A DNA stretch of 40,894 nucleotides, from contig JAUIDE010000031.1 in NCBI GenBank assembly GCA_030429105.1, forward strand, positions 1 through 40,894, in the 5' to 3' direction. Every line of letters starts with the position of its first letter. Position 1 is the stretch's first letter. The stretch is from Alphaproteobacteria bacterium. Lineage in GTDB: Bacteria; Pseudomonadota; Alphaproteobacteria; Rhodobacterales; Rhodobacteraceae. The notes below the pieces were generated by a model. That model was not told the origin of the DNA, made no database searches, and worked only from the letters and a program-made list of their open reading frames with translations. Below are positions 17,704 to 26,388 of this stretch, in pieces. Both the position numbers and the translations under genes were made by a program.

Positions 17704-17746
17704 GAGGCCGAGGGGGGATCAGCTGGGCCGACGTCGCAAGATCGAA

Positions 17747-17801
17747 CCGCGGTCGTCGCGGCGAGCGCGGAACGCGGTCGCCGGGGGGGCGACGACCGCG
17801 G
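17747..17801. repeat. Inverted repeat, 13-bp arms
   Basis: CCGCGGTCGTCGC (17747-17759) is exactly complementary to GCGACGACCGCGG (17789-17801), with 29 nt between. It abuts the next hairpin without a gap. Confidence 0.85.
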
Positions 17802-17827
17802 GTCGATCTGACGCGGGTCAGATCGAC
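17802..17827. promoter_or_regulatory. Perfect 11-bp dyad, operator- or hairpin-like
   Basis: GTCGATCTGAC-GCGG-GTCAGATCGAC is a perfect palindrome with a 4-nt centre. The size and the GATCTGAC half-site suit a dimeric regulator. No T-tract follows, so terminator function is unlikely. Confidence 0.5.
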
Positions 17828-17975
17828 CGGGCGCATGACCAGCTGACCGCGCTTCGCAGCGGCGTGGTCGAAGCGGGAGTTCGTCGAGCATGATAGACGC
17901 CGTCTTCATCTCCGTCTCCCCTTGCGCCCCCCGCCCCGGCGGATAGCCTCGCCTCGACGTCAGGGAGGGTATGGC

Positions 17976-19703
17976 ATGGCCGAAGACGGCTTCAAGGGGC
18001 GCGCGCTGCGCTCCCGCATCGTGACCGAAGGGGTGGACCGCACGCCCCACCGCGCCTTCATGCGCGGCATGGGCCTCGATGATGAGGAGATCGCGCGCCC
18101 CTTCATCGGCGTCGTGACGACCGAGGGCGAGATGTCGCCCTGCAACATGGGCCTCGCCGCGCAGGCGGAACATGCGTGCGCCGGGGTGCAGGAGGGCGGC
18201 GGCACGCCGCGGCGCTTCACCACGATCTCGATCTCCGACGCCATCTCGATGAACCACCAGGGCATGAAATGCTCGCTGGTGAGCCGCGAGGTGATCGCCG
18301 ATTCGGTGGAGCTTGTCGTCCGTGGCCATTGCTATGACGGGCTCGTCGCCTACGGCGCCTGCGACAAGAACCTACCCGCCATGATGATGGCGATGACGCG
18401 GCTCGACGTGCCCTCCGTCTTCCTCCACGGCGGCGCGACGCTCGCCTCCGAATTCGGCGGCAAGCCCTTCTCCGTCATCAACGCCTATGAGGCCGTGGGC
18501 GCCGTGCAGAAGGCCGAGCTGGACCGCGCCACGCTGACCCGCATGGAGAAGGCGGCGATGACGACGATCGGCGCCTGCCCGGGCCAGTTCACCGCCTCCA
18601 CCATGGCGATGGTGGCGGAGGTGATGGGCTTCGCCCTCCCCGGCTCCGCGACCGCCCCCGCCGTCGCGGCGGAGCGGAAGGCGATGGGCCGGCGCGCCGG
18701 GATCACGGTGATGGAGATCCTCCGCCGCGGCGGGCCGACCCCGCGCCAGCTCGTGACAAGGGAGAGCCTGGAGAACGCCTGCGCCCTCGTCGCCGCCACC
18801 GGCGGCTCCACCAACGCCGCGCTCCACATCCCCGCCATCGCGCATGAGGCGGGCATCCGCTTCACGCTCGACGATGTGGCCGAAGTGCTCCAGCGCACGC
18901 CGCTGATCGCGGACATGCAGCCCGGCGGGCGCTTCTTCGCGAAGGACGTGCACGATGTCGGCGGCGTCGCGGTCGTGGTGAAGGAGCTCATCAAGGGCGG
19001 CCACATCCACCCCGACACGCCGACCGTGACCGGCCTCACGCTGGGCGAACTGGTGAAGGACGCGCCGGAGCCGGACGGAACCGTGATCCGCCCGCTCTCG
19101 AACCCGATCTCCCCCACCGGCGGCGTCGTCGTCCTGAAGGGCAGCCTCGCGCCCGACGGCGCGCTCATCAAGGTCGCCGGGCTGAAGGCGCTCGTCCATG
19201 AAGGCCCCGCCCGCGTCTTCGAGAGCGAGGAGGAGGCGGTGAAGGCGATCCGCGCCTCGGAATACGCGGCGGGGGACGTCGTCATCATCCGCAACGAGGG
19301 GCCGAAGGGCGGGCCGGGGATGCGGGAGATGCTGGGGCCGACGGCGATGATCTACGGCCAGGGCATGGGCGAGAAGGTCGCGCTGGTGACGGACGGCCGC
19401 TTCTCCGGCGCCACCCGCGGCCTCTGCATCGGCTATGTCTCGCCCGAGGCGGCGGCGGGCGGGCCCGTCGCGCTCGTGCAGACCGGCGATCTCGTGAGGG
19501 TCGATGCGGAGAAGGGAACGCTCGACCTCCTGATCCCGCCCGAGGAGATGGACCGGCGGCGGGCCGCCTGGACCCCGCGGAAACAGGCCCGGCTCGCCGG
19601 CGCGCTCCAGAAATACGCGGAAAGCGTCCGCTCCGCCCATCTCGGCGCGGTGACGCATGACGGCGCCGCCGAATGGCCGATGGACGAGATCGCGGATGAC
19701 TGA
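17976..19703 (+). CDS. Dihydroxy-acid dehydratase family protein (IlvD paralogue 1)
   Basis: A 575-residue IlvD/Edd-family dehydratase that removes water from a 2,3-dihydroxy acid using an Fe-S cluster. Cluster cysteines appear in [10 protein letters not shown] (about residue 56), [13 protein letters not shown] and [13 protein letters not shown]. The segments [20 protein letters not shown] and [19 protein letters not shown] also fit. The CDKNLP and CPGQFTA motifs match the shorter, [2Fe-2S] type of DHAD or related sugar-acid dehydratases. A second, 626-residue ilvD lies at 30294-32174, so this copy may have another substrate. The start is the ATG with GGGAGGG about 7 nt upstream. It overlaps the next gene by 8 bp. 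Confidence 0.88.
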   Translation: MAEDGFKGRALRSRIVTEGVDRTPHRAFMRGMGLDDEEIARPFIGVVTTEGEMSPCNMGLAAQAEHACAGVQEGGGTPRRFTTISISDAISMNHQGMKCSLVSREVIADSVELVVRGHCYDGLVAYGACDKNLPAMMMAMTRLDVPSVFLHGGATLASEFGGKPFSVINAYEAVGAVQKAELDRATLTRMEKAAMTTIGACPGQFTASTMAMVAEVMGFALPGSATAPAVAAERKAMGRRAGITVMEILRRGGPTPRQLVTRESLENACALVAATGGSTNAALHIPAIAHEAGIRFTLDDVAEVLQRTPLIADMQPGGRFFAKDVHDVGGVAVVVKELIKGGHIHPDTPTVTGLTLGELVKDAPEPDGTVIRPLSNPISPTGGVVVLKGSLAPDGALIKVAGLKALVHEGPARVFESEEEAVKAIRASEYAAGDVVIIRNEGPKGGPGMREMLGPTAMIYGQGMGEKVALVTDGRFSGATRGLCIGYVSPEAAAGGPVALVQTGDLVRVDAEKGTLDLLIPPEEMDRRRAAWTPRKQARLAGALQKYAESVRSAHLGAVTHDGAAEWPMDEIADD

Positions 19704-20568
19704 ACGCATCGGCTTCATCGGCCTCGGCCTCATGGGCGCGCCGATGGCGGGCCGGCTGATCGAGGCCGGCTATCCCCTCACGGTCTGGAACCGCAGCCCG
19801 GAGAAGGCCGCGCCCTTCGCCGCACGCGGCGCGAAGGTGGCGGAGAGCCCCGCCGCCCTCGCCGCCGCCGTCGATATCGTGATGCTCAATCTGATGGACG
19901 CGAAGGCGGTGGAGGCCGTCGTTTTCGGGCCCGAAGGCGTCGCGGAGGGGAAGGGCGCCGCGATCCTCGCCGATTTCGGCACGATCCCGCCCGAGGCGAC
20001 GCGGGCCTTCGGCGCCCGGCTGAAGGCTTTGAGCGGGATGGACTGGGTGGATTGCCCCGTCTCCGGCGGCGCCCCCGGCGCAGCGGCGGGGACGCTCGCG
20101 ATCATGGCCGGCGCCGAGGCGGCGGCGGCGGAGCGGCTCCGCCCCGTCATGGCGCATCTCTCCGCCCGCTACACCCATATGGGCGGGCCGGGCGCGGGCC
20201 AGGCGACGAAGCTCGTCAACCAGATCATCGCCGGCTGCACGATGGCCGTGGTGGCCGAGGCGGTGGCCTTCGCGGAGCGGACGGGGGTGGACCCGGCGCT
20301 GCTGACCGAAGCCCTCGCCGGCGGCTTCGCCGATTCCCGCCCCTTCCAGATCTTCGCCCCCCGCATGGCGGCGCGGACCTATGACCCGCCGCTCGGCGCG
20401 ACCGACACGATGATCAAGGACCTTGCGGAGGTCGAGCGCGCGGGCGGCGCGCTCCCGATGGTCGCCGCCGCGCTCGCCGAGATGCGGGCGAGTTCGGCGG
20501 CGGGGGACGGAGCGCGGGACATCGCCGCCATCGTGGAGGTCTGGCGGCGCGGCCTACCGCCCGCCTGA
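19696..20568 (+). CDS. NAD(P)-dependent beta-hydroxyacid dehydrogenase (3-hydroxyisobutyrate dehydrogenase family)
   Basis: A 290-residue dehydrogenase. The Rossmann start is [20 protein letters not shown], the substrate-binding motif is [16 protein letters not shown], and the catalytic lysine is in [13 protein letters not shown] (Lys172). The family includes 3-hydroxyisobutyrate dehydrogenase, tartronate semialdehyde reductase and L-serine dehydrogenase, and motifs alone do not separate them. Its start lies inside the end of the IlvD-like gene (8-bp overlap), so the two are translationally coupled. This suggests one pathway, for example dehydration of a hydroxy acid followed by oxidation or reduction of the product. 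Confidence 0.88.
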   Translation: MTERIGFIGLGLMGAPMAGRLIEAGYPLTVWNRSPEKAAPFAARGAKVAESPAALAAAVDIVMLNLMDAKAVEAVVFGPEGVAEGKGAAILADFGTIPPEATRAFGARLKALSGMDWVDCPVSGGAPGAAAGTLAIMAGAEAAAAERLRPVMAHLSARYTHMGGPGAGQATKLVNQIIAGCTMAVVAEAVAFAERTGVDPALLTEALAGGFADSRPFQIFAPRMAARTYDPPLGATDTMIKDLAEVERAGGALPMVAAALAEMRASSAAGDGARDIAAIVEVWRRGLPPA

Positions 20569-20574
20569 ACCGCG

Positions 20575-21240
20575 TCACAAATACTTCCCCGCCTCCTTCC
20601 GCGCGAAAGCCTTCATCGCCTCCCCATGCGCGGCGAGGAAGGCCCGCACGCGCTCCGGGTCCCGCTTCGAGAGGGTGCGAAGCCACCAGGCGACCGCCTT
20701 CTGGATGAACCAGTCCCGGTCAGCCACATAGCCCGCCGCCCAGCCAAGCACGCGCTCCCGCTGCTCCGGCGGCGCGAAGCGGCCCTTGGCTAGATGGAGC
20801 GTGAAGGTCAGCGCCGCGCGCCGCGTCCACATGTTCTCCGAAGCCGTCCAGCCCTCCACCTCGTCGAGCCGGGCCGGGTGGGCGGCGAGCCGCCGCTCCC
20901 CGGCGCTCGCCGCTGTGTCCGCCACCGCCCAGGCGTCGAAGCCGGGCGCCCAGGAGGCGATGAGCCGCCAGACCGCCACGTCATCCGGAATCCGCGCCTG
21001 AATGAGCAGCTTCGCGGCGGCGACCATCGCCTCGTGAACGTCCGTCCGCCAAAGCCCGTCCGCGAGCGCGACGCGGCCCGGAACATCCAGCGCCGCCCGC
21101 CATTCCGCCACGCAGAGGTCGATCTCCCCGTTCGCAACGCCGAGATAGCGCCGGGTCGCCTTGTGATAGGCCGCCATCCCGGCGGCGCGCTCCGCATCCG
21201 CGCCCGCCTCGAGCGCGGCGAGCGCCGCTTCCGGCGTCAC
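20575..21240 (-). CDS. DNA alkylation repair protein, AlkD-like
   Basis: A 221-residue all-helical HEAT-like repeat protein. Typical AlkD-family segments are MAAYHKATRRYLGVANGEID, WRTDVHEAMVAAAKLLIQAR, SENMWTRRAALTFTLHLAKG and DRDWFIQKAVAWWLRTLSKR. The conserved Trp/Asp/Arg residues that line the DNA groove in AlkD (WTRRA, DWFIQKA) are present. The family removes 3-methyl- and 7-methylpurines from DNA. It starts at a GTG (CAC at 21238-21240) overlapping the stop of the upstream lipoprotein gene by 4 bp. Confidence 0.88.
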   Translation of the reverse strand: MTPEAALAALEAGADAERAAGMAAYHKATRRYLGVANGEIDLCVAEWRAALDVPGRVALADGLWRTDVHEAMVAAAKLLIQARIPDDVAVWRLIASWAPGFDAWAVADTAASAGERRLAAHPARLDEVEGWTASENMWTRRAALTFTLHLAKGRFAPPEQRERVLGWAAGYVADRDWFIQKAVAWWLRTLSKRDPERVRAFLAAHGEAMKAFARKEAGKYL

Positions 21241-21743
21241 AGCTTCGAGTTAACGCGCGGCAGCATAGCGATGCGCAGCTCCCCGCTCCCCTCCTTGCGG
21301 AGGCCGTAGAGCCGGCCGTTCTCCAGCCAGTATTCCGCGATCACCGCGCCATAGGAAACGCGGAGCCGCCCCTCCTTCGTGATGAAGCCCTTGCGGCGGA
21401 AGGCGGTGGCCGGCTTCGCCCAGGGCTCGTAGGGGGCGTGGAGGTCCATCAGGTCCACCTCGCCGTTCGCCGCGATCTTCAGGATGTGGAGGTCATGGCA
21501 CCACTTCCCGTCCCAGGCCGCGCTGCCCCATTTGCCGGAAAACCCGGCCCATTCCGCCGGAACGTCGGGCCCCGGCGCCTCGATCTTCGCCACGGTGAAG
21601 AGATCGACCGTGTAGCAGTCGTTCACGACCGTGCGGTCGTAGGGCGTAGGCCCCGCGGCCTCCTGCCTCTTCGGCGCGCAGCCCGTCAGCCCCAGCCCCA
21701 GCGCCGCGGTCAGCGCCAGCGCGCCGATGCCCCGTCTCCACAT
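21237..21743 (-). CDS. Lipoprotein of unknown function
   Basis: A 168-residue protein with a lipoprotein signal: MWRRGIGALALTAALGLGLT followed by the lipobox Cys (LTGC) near residue 21. It should be lipid-anchored in the envelope. The mature part has YDRTVVNDCYTVDLFTVAKI, WDGKWCHDLHILKI and VSYGAVIAEYWLENGRLYGL, a beta-rich pattern with no catalytic signature. The start at 21743 is supported by GGAGG upstream. Longer in-frame starts run into the glmS side and are unlikely. It overlaps the AlkD-like gene by 4 bp, and glmS ends 53 bp before its start. Confidence 0.75.
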   Translation of the reverse strand: MWRRGIGALALTAALGLGLTGCAPKRQEAAGPTPYDRTVVNDCYTVDLFTVAKIEAPGPDVPAEWAGFSGKWGSAAWDGKWCHDLHILKIAANGEVDLMDLHAPYEPWAKPATAFRRKGFITKEGRLRVSYGAVIAEYWLENGRLYGLRKEGSGELRIAMLPRVNSKL

Positions 21744-21796
21744 GCCCTCGCCTCCGCCGGCTCTTCCGCCGGTCTCCAGACCGTTCGCGCGGCACC

Positions 21797-23620
21797 TTAC
21801 TCGACAGTGACCGATTTGGCGAGATTTCGCGGCTGGTCGACATCCGTCCCCTTCGCCAGCGCCGCGTGATAGGCGAGGAGCTGCGCCGGAACGGCGTAGA
21901 CGATGGGGGCGATGAACGGGTCGACCGCCGGCAGCGTGACGATCCGCCACGCATCGGCCCCGGCGAGCGCCGCGCCGTTCGCATCCGTCACCAGCGCCAC
22001 CTTCGCCCCGCGCGCCATCACCTCCTGCATGTTGGAGACGGTCTTGCCGAAGACCGTGTCGGTCGGCGCGAGCACGATCACCGGCACCGTGTCCTCGATC
22101 AGGGCGATGGGCCCGTGCTTCATCTCGCCGGAGGCGTAGCCCTCCGCATGGATGTAGGAAAGCTCCTTGAGCTTCAGCGCGCCTTCGAGCGCCATGGGAT
22201 ACATCGAGCCGCGGCCGAGATAGAGCACGTCCCGCGCTTTCGCGATCTCGTGCGCGAGGTCCGCGATCTCCGGCTCCAGCGCCAGGGCCTCGGCGAGCCG
22301 GCGGGGCGTCTCCGCGAGGAGGTCGACAAGCCGCCCCTCCTCCGCCGCGTCGATCTCCCCCCGCTGGCGCGCGGCGAGGATCGCCGTGGTCGCGAGCGTG
22401 ACGAGCTGGCAGGTGAAGGCCTTGGTCGAGGCGACGCCGATCTCCGCCCCGGCGCGGATCGGCAGCACGATGTCCGCCGCGCGGGCGATGGAGCTTTCCG
22501 GCACGTTGACGACGGCGAGCACCGTCCCCACCCGCCCCTTGGCGTAGCGGAGCGCGGCGAGCGTGTCCGCCGTCTCGCCGGACTGGCTGACGAAGATCGC
22601 CGCGTCGGAGCGCGAAAGCGGCGGCTCGCGATAGCGGAATTCCGAGGCGATCTCGATCTCGACGGGGAGCCGCGCGATCGCCTCGAACCAGTATTTCGCG
22701 ACATGGCAGGCGTAATAGGCCGTGCCGCAGGCGACGAGGGTGAGCCGCCCGACCTTGGAAAAATCCACCGCCTCGGCGGGGGAGACGACGGCGCGCCGCG
22801 CAGGGTCCACATAGGCGGCGACGGCGTAGCCCGCGACCGTCGGCTGCTCGTGGATCTCCTTCGCCATGAAGTGCCGGTGCTCGCCCTTGTCCATCAGCAC
22901 GCTCTCGACCGAGACGACGCGCACCGGGCGCTCCACGGGGCGGCCCTCATGGTCATGGATCGTCGCGCCGCTGCGGCGGAGCACCGCCCAGTCCCCCTCC
23001 TCGAGATAGGCGATGCGGTTGGTGAGCGGGGCGAGCGCCAGCGCGTCCGAGCCCACATACATCTCCCCCTCGCCATAGCCGATGGCGAGCGGGGAGCCGC
23101 GGCGCGCCGCCACGATCAGGTCCTCCTCACCGTCGAAGAGGAAGCAGAGCGCGAAGGCCCCTTCGAGCCGCGCCAGCGTCGCCGCCGCGGCGTCCTCCGG
23201 CGAAAGGCCGCTCTGCATCAGATGGGTGCAGAGTTGCACCACCGTCTCCGTATCCGTCTCTGTCTCGAAATTGCGCCCGAGCGCGGTGAGTTCGGCCCGG
23301 AGCGCGCGGTAATTCTCGATGATCCCGTTATGGACGACAGCGACTTTCCCCGCATGGTGGGGATGCGCGTTCCGCGTCGTCGGCGCGCCATGCGTCGCCC
23401 AGCGGGTATGCCCGATGCCGATCCGCCCCGCGATGGGCTCCGCCGCGACGAGCGCCGCGAGCGCGGAAAGCTTGCCGACCGCGCGGCGCCGGAGCAGCGC
23501 CCCCTCCGCCACCGTGGCGATCCCCGCGCTGTCATAGCCGCGATATTCGAGCCGCTTGAGCGCCGAGACGAGATCGGGCGCCACGTCCTTCGAGCCGAGA
23601 ATTCCGATGATGCCGCACAT
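21797..23620 (-). CDS. glmS: Glutamine-fructose-6-phosphate transaminase (isomerizing)
   Basis: A 607-residue enzyme making glucosamine-6-phosphate from fructose-6-phosphate and glutamine, the first step to UDP-GlcNAc. The N-terminal Ntn glutaminase domain begins MCGIIGILG with the nucleophile Cys2, followed by RLEYRGYDSAGI and HTRWATHG. Two SIS isomerase domains follow (FVSQSGETADTLAALRYAKG and LGRGSMYPMALEGALKLKEL), and the C-terminus ends with the expected NLAKSVTVE. The start ATG shares one base with the glmU stop (TGATG), so glmU-glmS form one operon. No glmS ribozyme is expected in this phylum and none is seen. Confidence 0.97.
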   Translation of the reverse strand: MCGIIGILGSKDVAPDLVSALKRLEYRGYDSAGIATVAEGALLRRRAVGKLSALAALVAAEPIAGRIGIGHTRWATHGAPTTRNAHPHHAGKVAVVHNGIIENYRALRAELTALGRNFETETDTETVVQLCTHLMQSGLSPEDAAAATLARLEGAFALCFLFDGEEDLIVAARRGSPLAIGYGEGEMYVGSDALALAPLTNRIAYLEEGDWAVLRRSGATIHDHEGRPVERPVRVVSVESVLMDKGEHRHFMAKEIHEQPTVAGYAVAAYVDPARRAVVSPAEAVDFSKVGRLTLVACGTAYYACHVAKYWFEAIARLPVEIEIASEFRYREPPLSRSDAAIFVSQSGETADTLAALRYAKGRVGTVLAVVNVPESSIARAADIVLPIRAGAEIGVASTKAFTCQLVTLATTAILAARQRGEIDAAEEGRLVDLLAETPRRLAEALALEPEIADLAHEIAKARDVLYLGRGSMYPMALEGALKLKELSYIHAEGYASGEMKHGPIALIEDTVPVIVLAPTDTVFGKTVSNMQEVMARGAKVALVTDANGAALAGADAWRIVTLPAVDPFIAPIVYAVPAQLLAYHAALAKGTDVDQPRNLAKSVTVE

Positions 23621-24990
23621 CAGCCGCTCTCCTTCTTCGCCGCCGCCTTCCTCGCCTGCAAAATCGACCGGAATTTGGCGACAAAGCCGCGCCTCTGCGT
23701 CTCCGGCGCGCGGGCGATGGCGAGCGCGTCCGGCTCCACGTCCTTCGTGATCACCGAGCCCGAGGCGACATAGGCGCCCTCGCCCACGGAGAGCGGCGCC
23801 ACCAGCGAGGCGTTGGTGCCGATGAACGCCCCCGCGCCGATCTCCGTCCGGTGCTTCATCACGCCGTCGTAATTGCAGGTGATCGCCCCGGCTCCGATAT
23901 TCGCGCCGGCGCCCACGCTCGCGTCGCCGATATAGGCGAGGTGGTTCGCCTTCGCCCCGGCGCCGAAGACGGCGTTCTTCACCTCGACGAAATCGCCGAT
24001 CTTCGCGCCCGGCCCGATCACCGTCCCGGGCCGGAGCCGCGCGAAGGGGCCGACCTCGGCGCCTTCCTCCAGCCGTGCGCCCTCGATATGGCAGAAGGCG
24101 TGGACCGTCGCGCCGTCCGCCACGCTCGCGCCCGGCCCGAACCAGACATTCGGCCCGACCGTCACGTCCCGCCCGAGCGCGGTGTCATGGCTGAACCAGA
24201 CCGTCTCCGGCGCGATCAGCGTCGCGCCCCCCGCCATCGCCGCCGCGCGGGCGAGGGCCTGGAAGGCCGCCTCCGCCGCCGCGAGATCGGCGCGGGAATT
24301 GACGCCGAGCGTCTCCGCCTCCGGGCATTCCACCACCGCCGCGCGCTCGCTATGCGCGCGGGCGATCTCCACGAGGTCGGTGAGGTAATACTCGCCCTTG
24401 GCGTTGTCGCAGCCGACCTCGCCGAGCCACTGGAGCATCCGCCCGGCGTCGGCCAGCATCACGCCCGAATTGCAGAGGTCGATGGAAAGCTCCTCCGGCC
24501 CCGCATCCCTCGCCTCGACAATCCGGAGGAGCGCGCCGCCCTCCATCACGAGCCGCCCGTATCCCCCCGGCTCCGCGGCGCGGAAGCCGAGGACGACGAG
24601 CCCCGCCCCCTCCGCCCGCGCCCGCCGCATCGCCGCCAGCGTCTCGGGCCGGATGAAGGGCGTATCGGCGTAGAGCACCGCCGCGTCCCCGTCATGGCTC
24701 GCCAGCGTCGCCCGCGCGGCGAGGACGGCGTGGGCGGTGCCCCGCCGCTCCGCCTGCTCCGCGATCTCGACATCCGGGCGCAGCGCCCGCGCCGCCTTCG
24801 CGACCATCTCGCCCCCGGCGCCGACGACGACCGTGACGCGCGCGGGCGAGGCCGCCTCCGCCGCCCGCATCGCATGGCCGAGAAGAGAAAGGCCGCCGAC
24901 CTCGTGCAAGGGCTTCGGGCGCGCGGATCTCATCCGGGAGCCCTCGCCTGCGGCGAGAAGGAGGACGGCGAGGGGGGCGGGGCCGGTCAT
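23620..24990 (-). CDS. glmU: Bifunctional UDP-GlcNAc pyrophosphorylase / GlcN-1-P N-acetyltransferase
   Basis: A 456-residue bifunctional enzyme. The N-terminal pyrophosphorylase has LLLAAGEGSRMRSARPKPLH and the uridyl-binding LYADTPFI. The C-terminal left-handed beta-helix carries hexapeptide repeats, FVEVKNAVFGAGAKANHLAY, IGDASVGAGANIGAGAITCN and YDGVMKHRTEIGAGAFIGTN. It acetylates GlcN-1-P and couples it to UTP for peptidoglycan and LPS. It sits upstream of glmS with a 1-bp overlap. A 360-bp hairpin-rich gap separates it from tdh. Confidence 0.97.
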   Translation of the reverse strand: MTGPAPLAVLLLAAGEGSRMRSARPKPLHEVGGLSLLGHAMRAAEAASPARVTVVVGAGGEMVAKAARALRPDVEIAEQAERRGTAHAVLAARATLASHDGDAAVLYADTPFIRPETLAAMRRARAEGAGLVVLGFRAAEPGGYGRLVMEGGALLRIVEARDAGPEELSIDLCNSGVMLADAGRMLQWLGEVGCDNAKGEYYLTDLVEIARAHSERAAVVECPEAETLGVNSRADLAAAEAAFQALARAAAMAGGATLIAPETVWFSHDTALGRDVTVGPNVWFGPGASVADGATVHAFCHIEGARLEEGAEVGPFARLRPGTVIGPGAKIGDFVEVKNAVFGAGAKANHLAYIGDASVGAGANIGAGAITCNYDGVMKHRTEIGAGAFIGTNASLVAPLSVGEGAYVASGSVITKDVEPDALAIARAPETQRRGFVAKFRSILQARKAAAKKESG

Positions 24991-25096
24991 GGGCGGTTCA
25001 TATCCGGGTTGGCGGGTGCGGGGAAGGGATGGGGGCGATCCGGCGGATCAATCGGCCCTCGCCAACGGTTTGGGCGATCCGCAACCAGGAGCGCCC

Positions 25097-25124
25097 GGCA
25101 GATCAGACAAGCGGCTGATCTGCC
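25097..25124. repeat. Inverted repeat, 10-bp arms
   Basis: GGCAGATCAG (25097-25106) pairs perfectly with CTGATCTGCC (25115-25124) around an 8-nt loop. Confidence 0.85.
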
Positions 25125-25151
25125 CGCGCCCGCCGCCCCCCGGCGGGCGCG
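25125..25151. repeat. Inverted repeat, 11-bp arms, all G/C
   Basis: CGCGCCCGCCG (25125-25135) and CGGCGGGCGCG (25141-25151) form a perfect stem around five C residues. It starts at the base after the previous hairpin. Confidence 0.85.
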
Positions 25152-25249
25152 TCACCGCGCCCACCGCGGCGTGCACGGTCCGATCTTCAACGTTCGGGAA
25201 GGCTTGGCGCCCCTCGCCCTCCGGCCTTCGCCTCCGGGCGACGGCCTCT

Positions 25250-25272
25250 GCGGGTCTCCCCCGGAGACCCGC
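25250..25272. repeat. Inverted repeat, 10-bp arms
   Basis: GCGGGTCTCC (25250-25259) pairs perfectly with GGAGACCCGC (25263-25272) around a 3-nt loop. It lies about 80 bp past the tdh stop codon on the minus strand and may protect or terminate that transcript. Confidence 0.8.
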
Positions 25273-25350
25273 TGATCGAGGCCGGGGACAAGGATCGCGA
25301 GGGCGCGTCGAGATTGATGACCTTGCTGAGGACGCGGGCAAACCGCCCCC

Positions 25351-26388
25351 TCACCCCCAGTCCAGCACCACCTTCCCGCACGCCCCCCGCCGCATCAGCT
25401 CGAACCCCTCGGCATAGGCCGTAACCGGCATCCGGTGCGTGATGAGCGGCGCGAGGTCGAGACCGCCCTGCACGAGGCCGATCATCTTGTACCAGGTCTC
25501 GAAAATCTCCCGCCCGTAGATCCCCTTGATCGTCAGCATCTTGAAGATGACCTGGTTCCAGTCCACCGCGAACTCCACCGGCGCGATGCCGAGGAGAGCG
25601 ATCTTCCCCCCGTTGTTCATCGCCCCGATCATGTCCCGCATCGCCGGCGCCGCGCCCGACATCTCGAGCCCCACGTCGAAGCCTTCCGTCATGCCGATCT
25701 CCGGCATGACCGCGCGCAGCGAGCGCTTCGCCGGGTTCACCGCGTAGTCGACGCCGAGCCGGGCGGCGAGCGCCAGCCGCTCCTCGTTGATGTCGGTGAT
25801 GACGACCTTGCGCGCCCCCGCCCGCTTCGCCACCAGCGCTCCCATGATCCCGATGGGCCCCGCCCCCGTCACCAGCACGTCCTCGCCCACGAGATCGAAG
25901 GAGAGCGCGGTGTGGACGGCGTTGCCGAACGGGTCGAAGATCGCGGCGATCTCGTCCGGCACGTCGTCCGGGATCGGCACGACATTCGCCTCCGGCAGCG
26001 CGAGATAATCGGCGAAGGCGCCGGGCCGGTTCACGCCCACGCCCTTCGTGTTGCGGCAGAGATGCCCGCGCCCCGCGCGGCAGTTGCGGCAGCGCCCGCA
26101 TGTCACATGCCCCTCGCCCGAGACGCGCTGTCCCGGCGCATATTTCGTCACCGCGGGGCCGACCGCCTCGATCACGCCGCAGAATTCGTGCCCGACCACC
26201 ATGGGGACGGGGATCGTCTTCGCCGACCATTCGTCCCAGTTCCAGATATGCACGTCCGTCCCGCAGATCGCGGTCTTTTTCACCCGGATCAGCACGTCGG
26301 CGGGCCCGATCTCCGGCACAGGCTCCTCCCGCAAGGTCAGCCCCGGCGCCGCCTCCGCCTTCACCAGCGCGCGCATCCCGTTCCTCAT
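25351..26388 (-). CDS. tdh: L-threonine 3-dehydrogenase
   Basis: A 345-residue zinc medium-chain dehydrogenase that oxidises threonine to 2-amino-3-oxobutyrate with NAD+. The catalytic zinc Cys is in [18 protein letters not shown] (Cys42), with the His in VVGHEFCG. The structural zinc cluster is [15 protein letters not shown]. The cofactor fold shows [20 protein letters not shown], and [11 protein letters not shown] is diagnostic for Tdh. The start overlaps the kbl stop by 4 bp (ATGA), so the unstable product can be passed on to Kbl. Confidence 0.97.
   Translation of the reverse strand: MRNGMRALVKAEAAPGLTLREEPVPEIGPADVLIRVKKTAICGTDVHIWNWDEWSAKTIPVPMVVGHEFCGVIEAVGPAVTKYAPGQRVSGEGHVTCGRCRNCRAGRGHLCRNTKGVGVNRPGAFADYLALPEANVVPIPDDVPDEIAAIFDPFGNAVHTALSFDLVGEDVLVTGAGPIGIMGALVAKRAGARKVVITDINEERLALAARLGVDYAVNPAKRSLRAVMPEIGMTEGFDVGLEMSGAAPAMRDMIGAMNNGGKIALLGIAPVEFAVDWNQVIFKMLTIKGIYGREIFETWYKMIGLVQGGLDLAPLITHRMPVTAYAEGFELMRRGACGKVVLDWG

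Larger units (their letters stand above)
17599..17975. other. 377-bp hairpin-rich divergent intergenic region
   Basis: No convincing gene lies here. The region separates the AMDase-like gene (minus) from the ilvD-like gene (plus) and contains four dyads in about 180 bp: 17650-17662 (GAAGG/CCTTC), 17674-17703 (9-bp arms), 17747-17801 (13-bp arms, 29-nt loop) and 17802-17827 (11-bp arms, 4-nt loop). GGGAGGG at 17962-17968 is the ribosome binding site for the downstream gene. Promoters must be present for both directions but none is clear-cut. Confidence 0.7.
24991..25350. other. 360-bp hairpin-rich intergenic region between tdh and glmU
   Basis: No gene is supported here. On the minus strand the region follows the tdh stop and precedes glmU. 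It holds four perfect dyads: 25037-25049 (GATCC/GGATC), 25097-25124 (10-bp arms), 25125-25151 (11-bp arms) and 25250-25272 (10-bp arms). The middle two are directly adjacent. None has a following T-tract. The architecture resembles that of the 17599-17975 region. Confidence 0.7.

Noticed and set aside
17595-18329. Frames through the 17599-17975 intergenic region on both strands
   Set aside because: Translations are low-complexity and run out of phase into the neighbouring genes. The region is better explained by its inverted repeats.
17976-19703. Phosphogluconate dehydratase (Edd) instead of an IlvD paralogue
   Set aside because: Length and motifs ([15 protein letters not shown]) fit the dihydroxy-acid/sugar-acid dehydratase branch, and no Entner-Doudoroff genes are adjacent.
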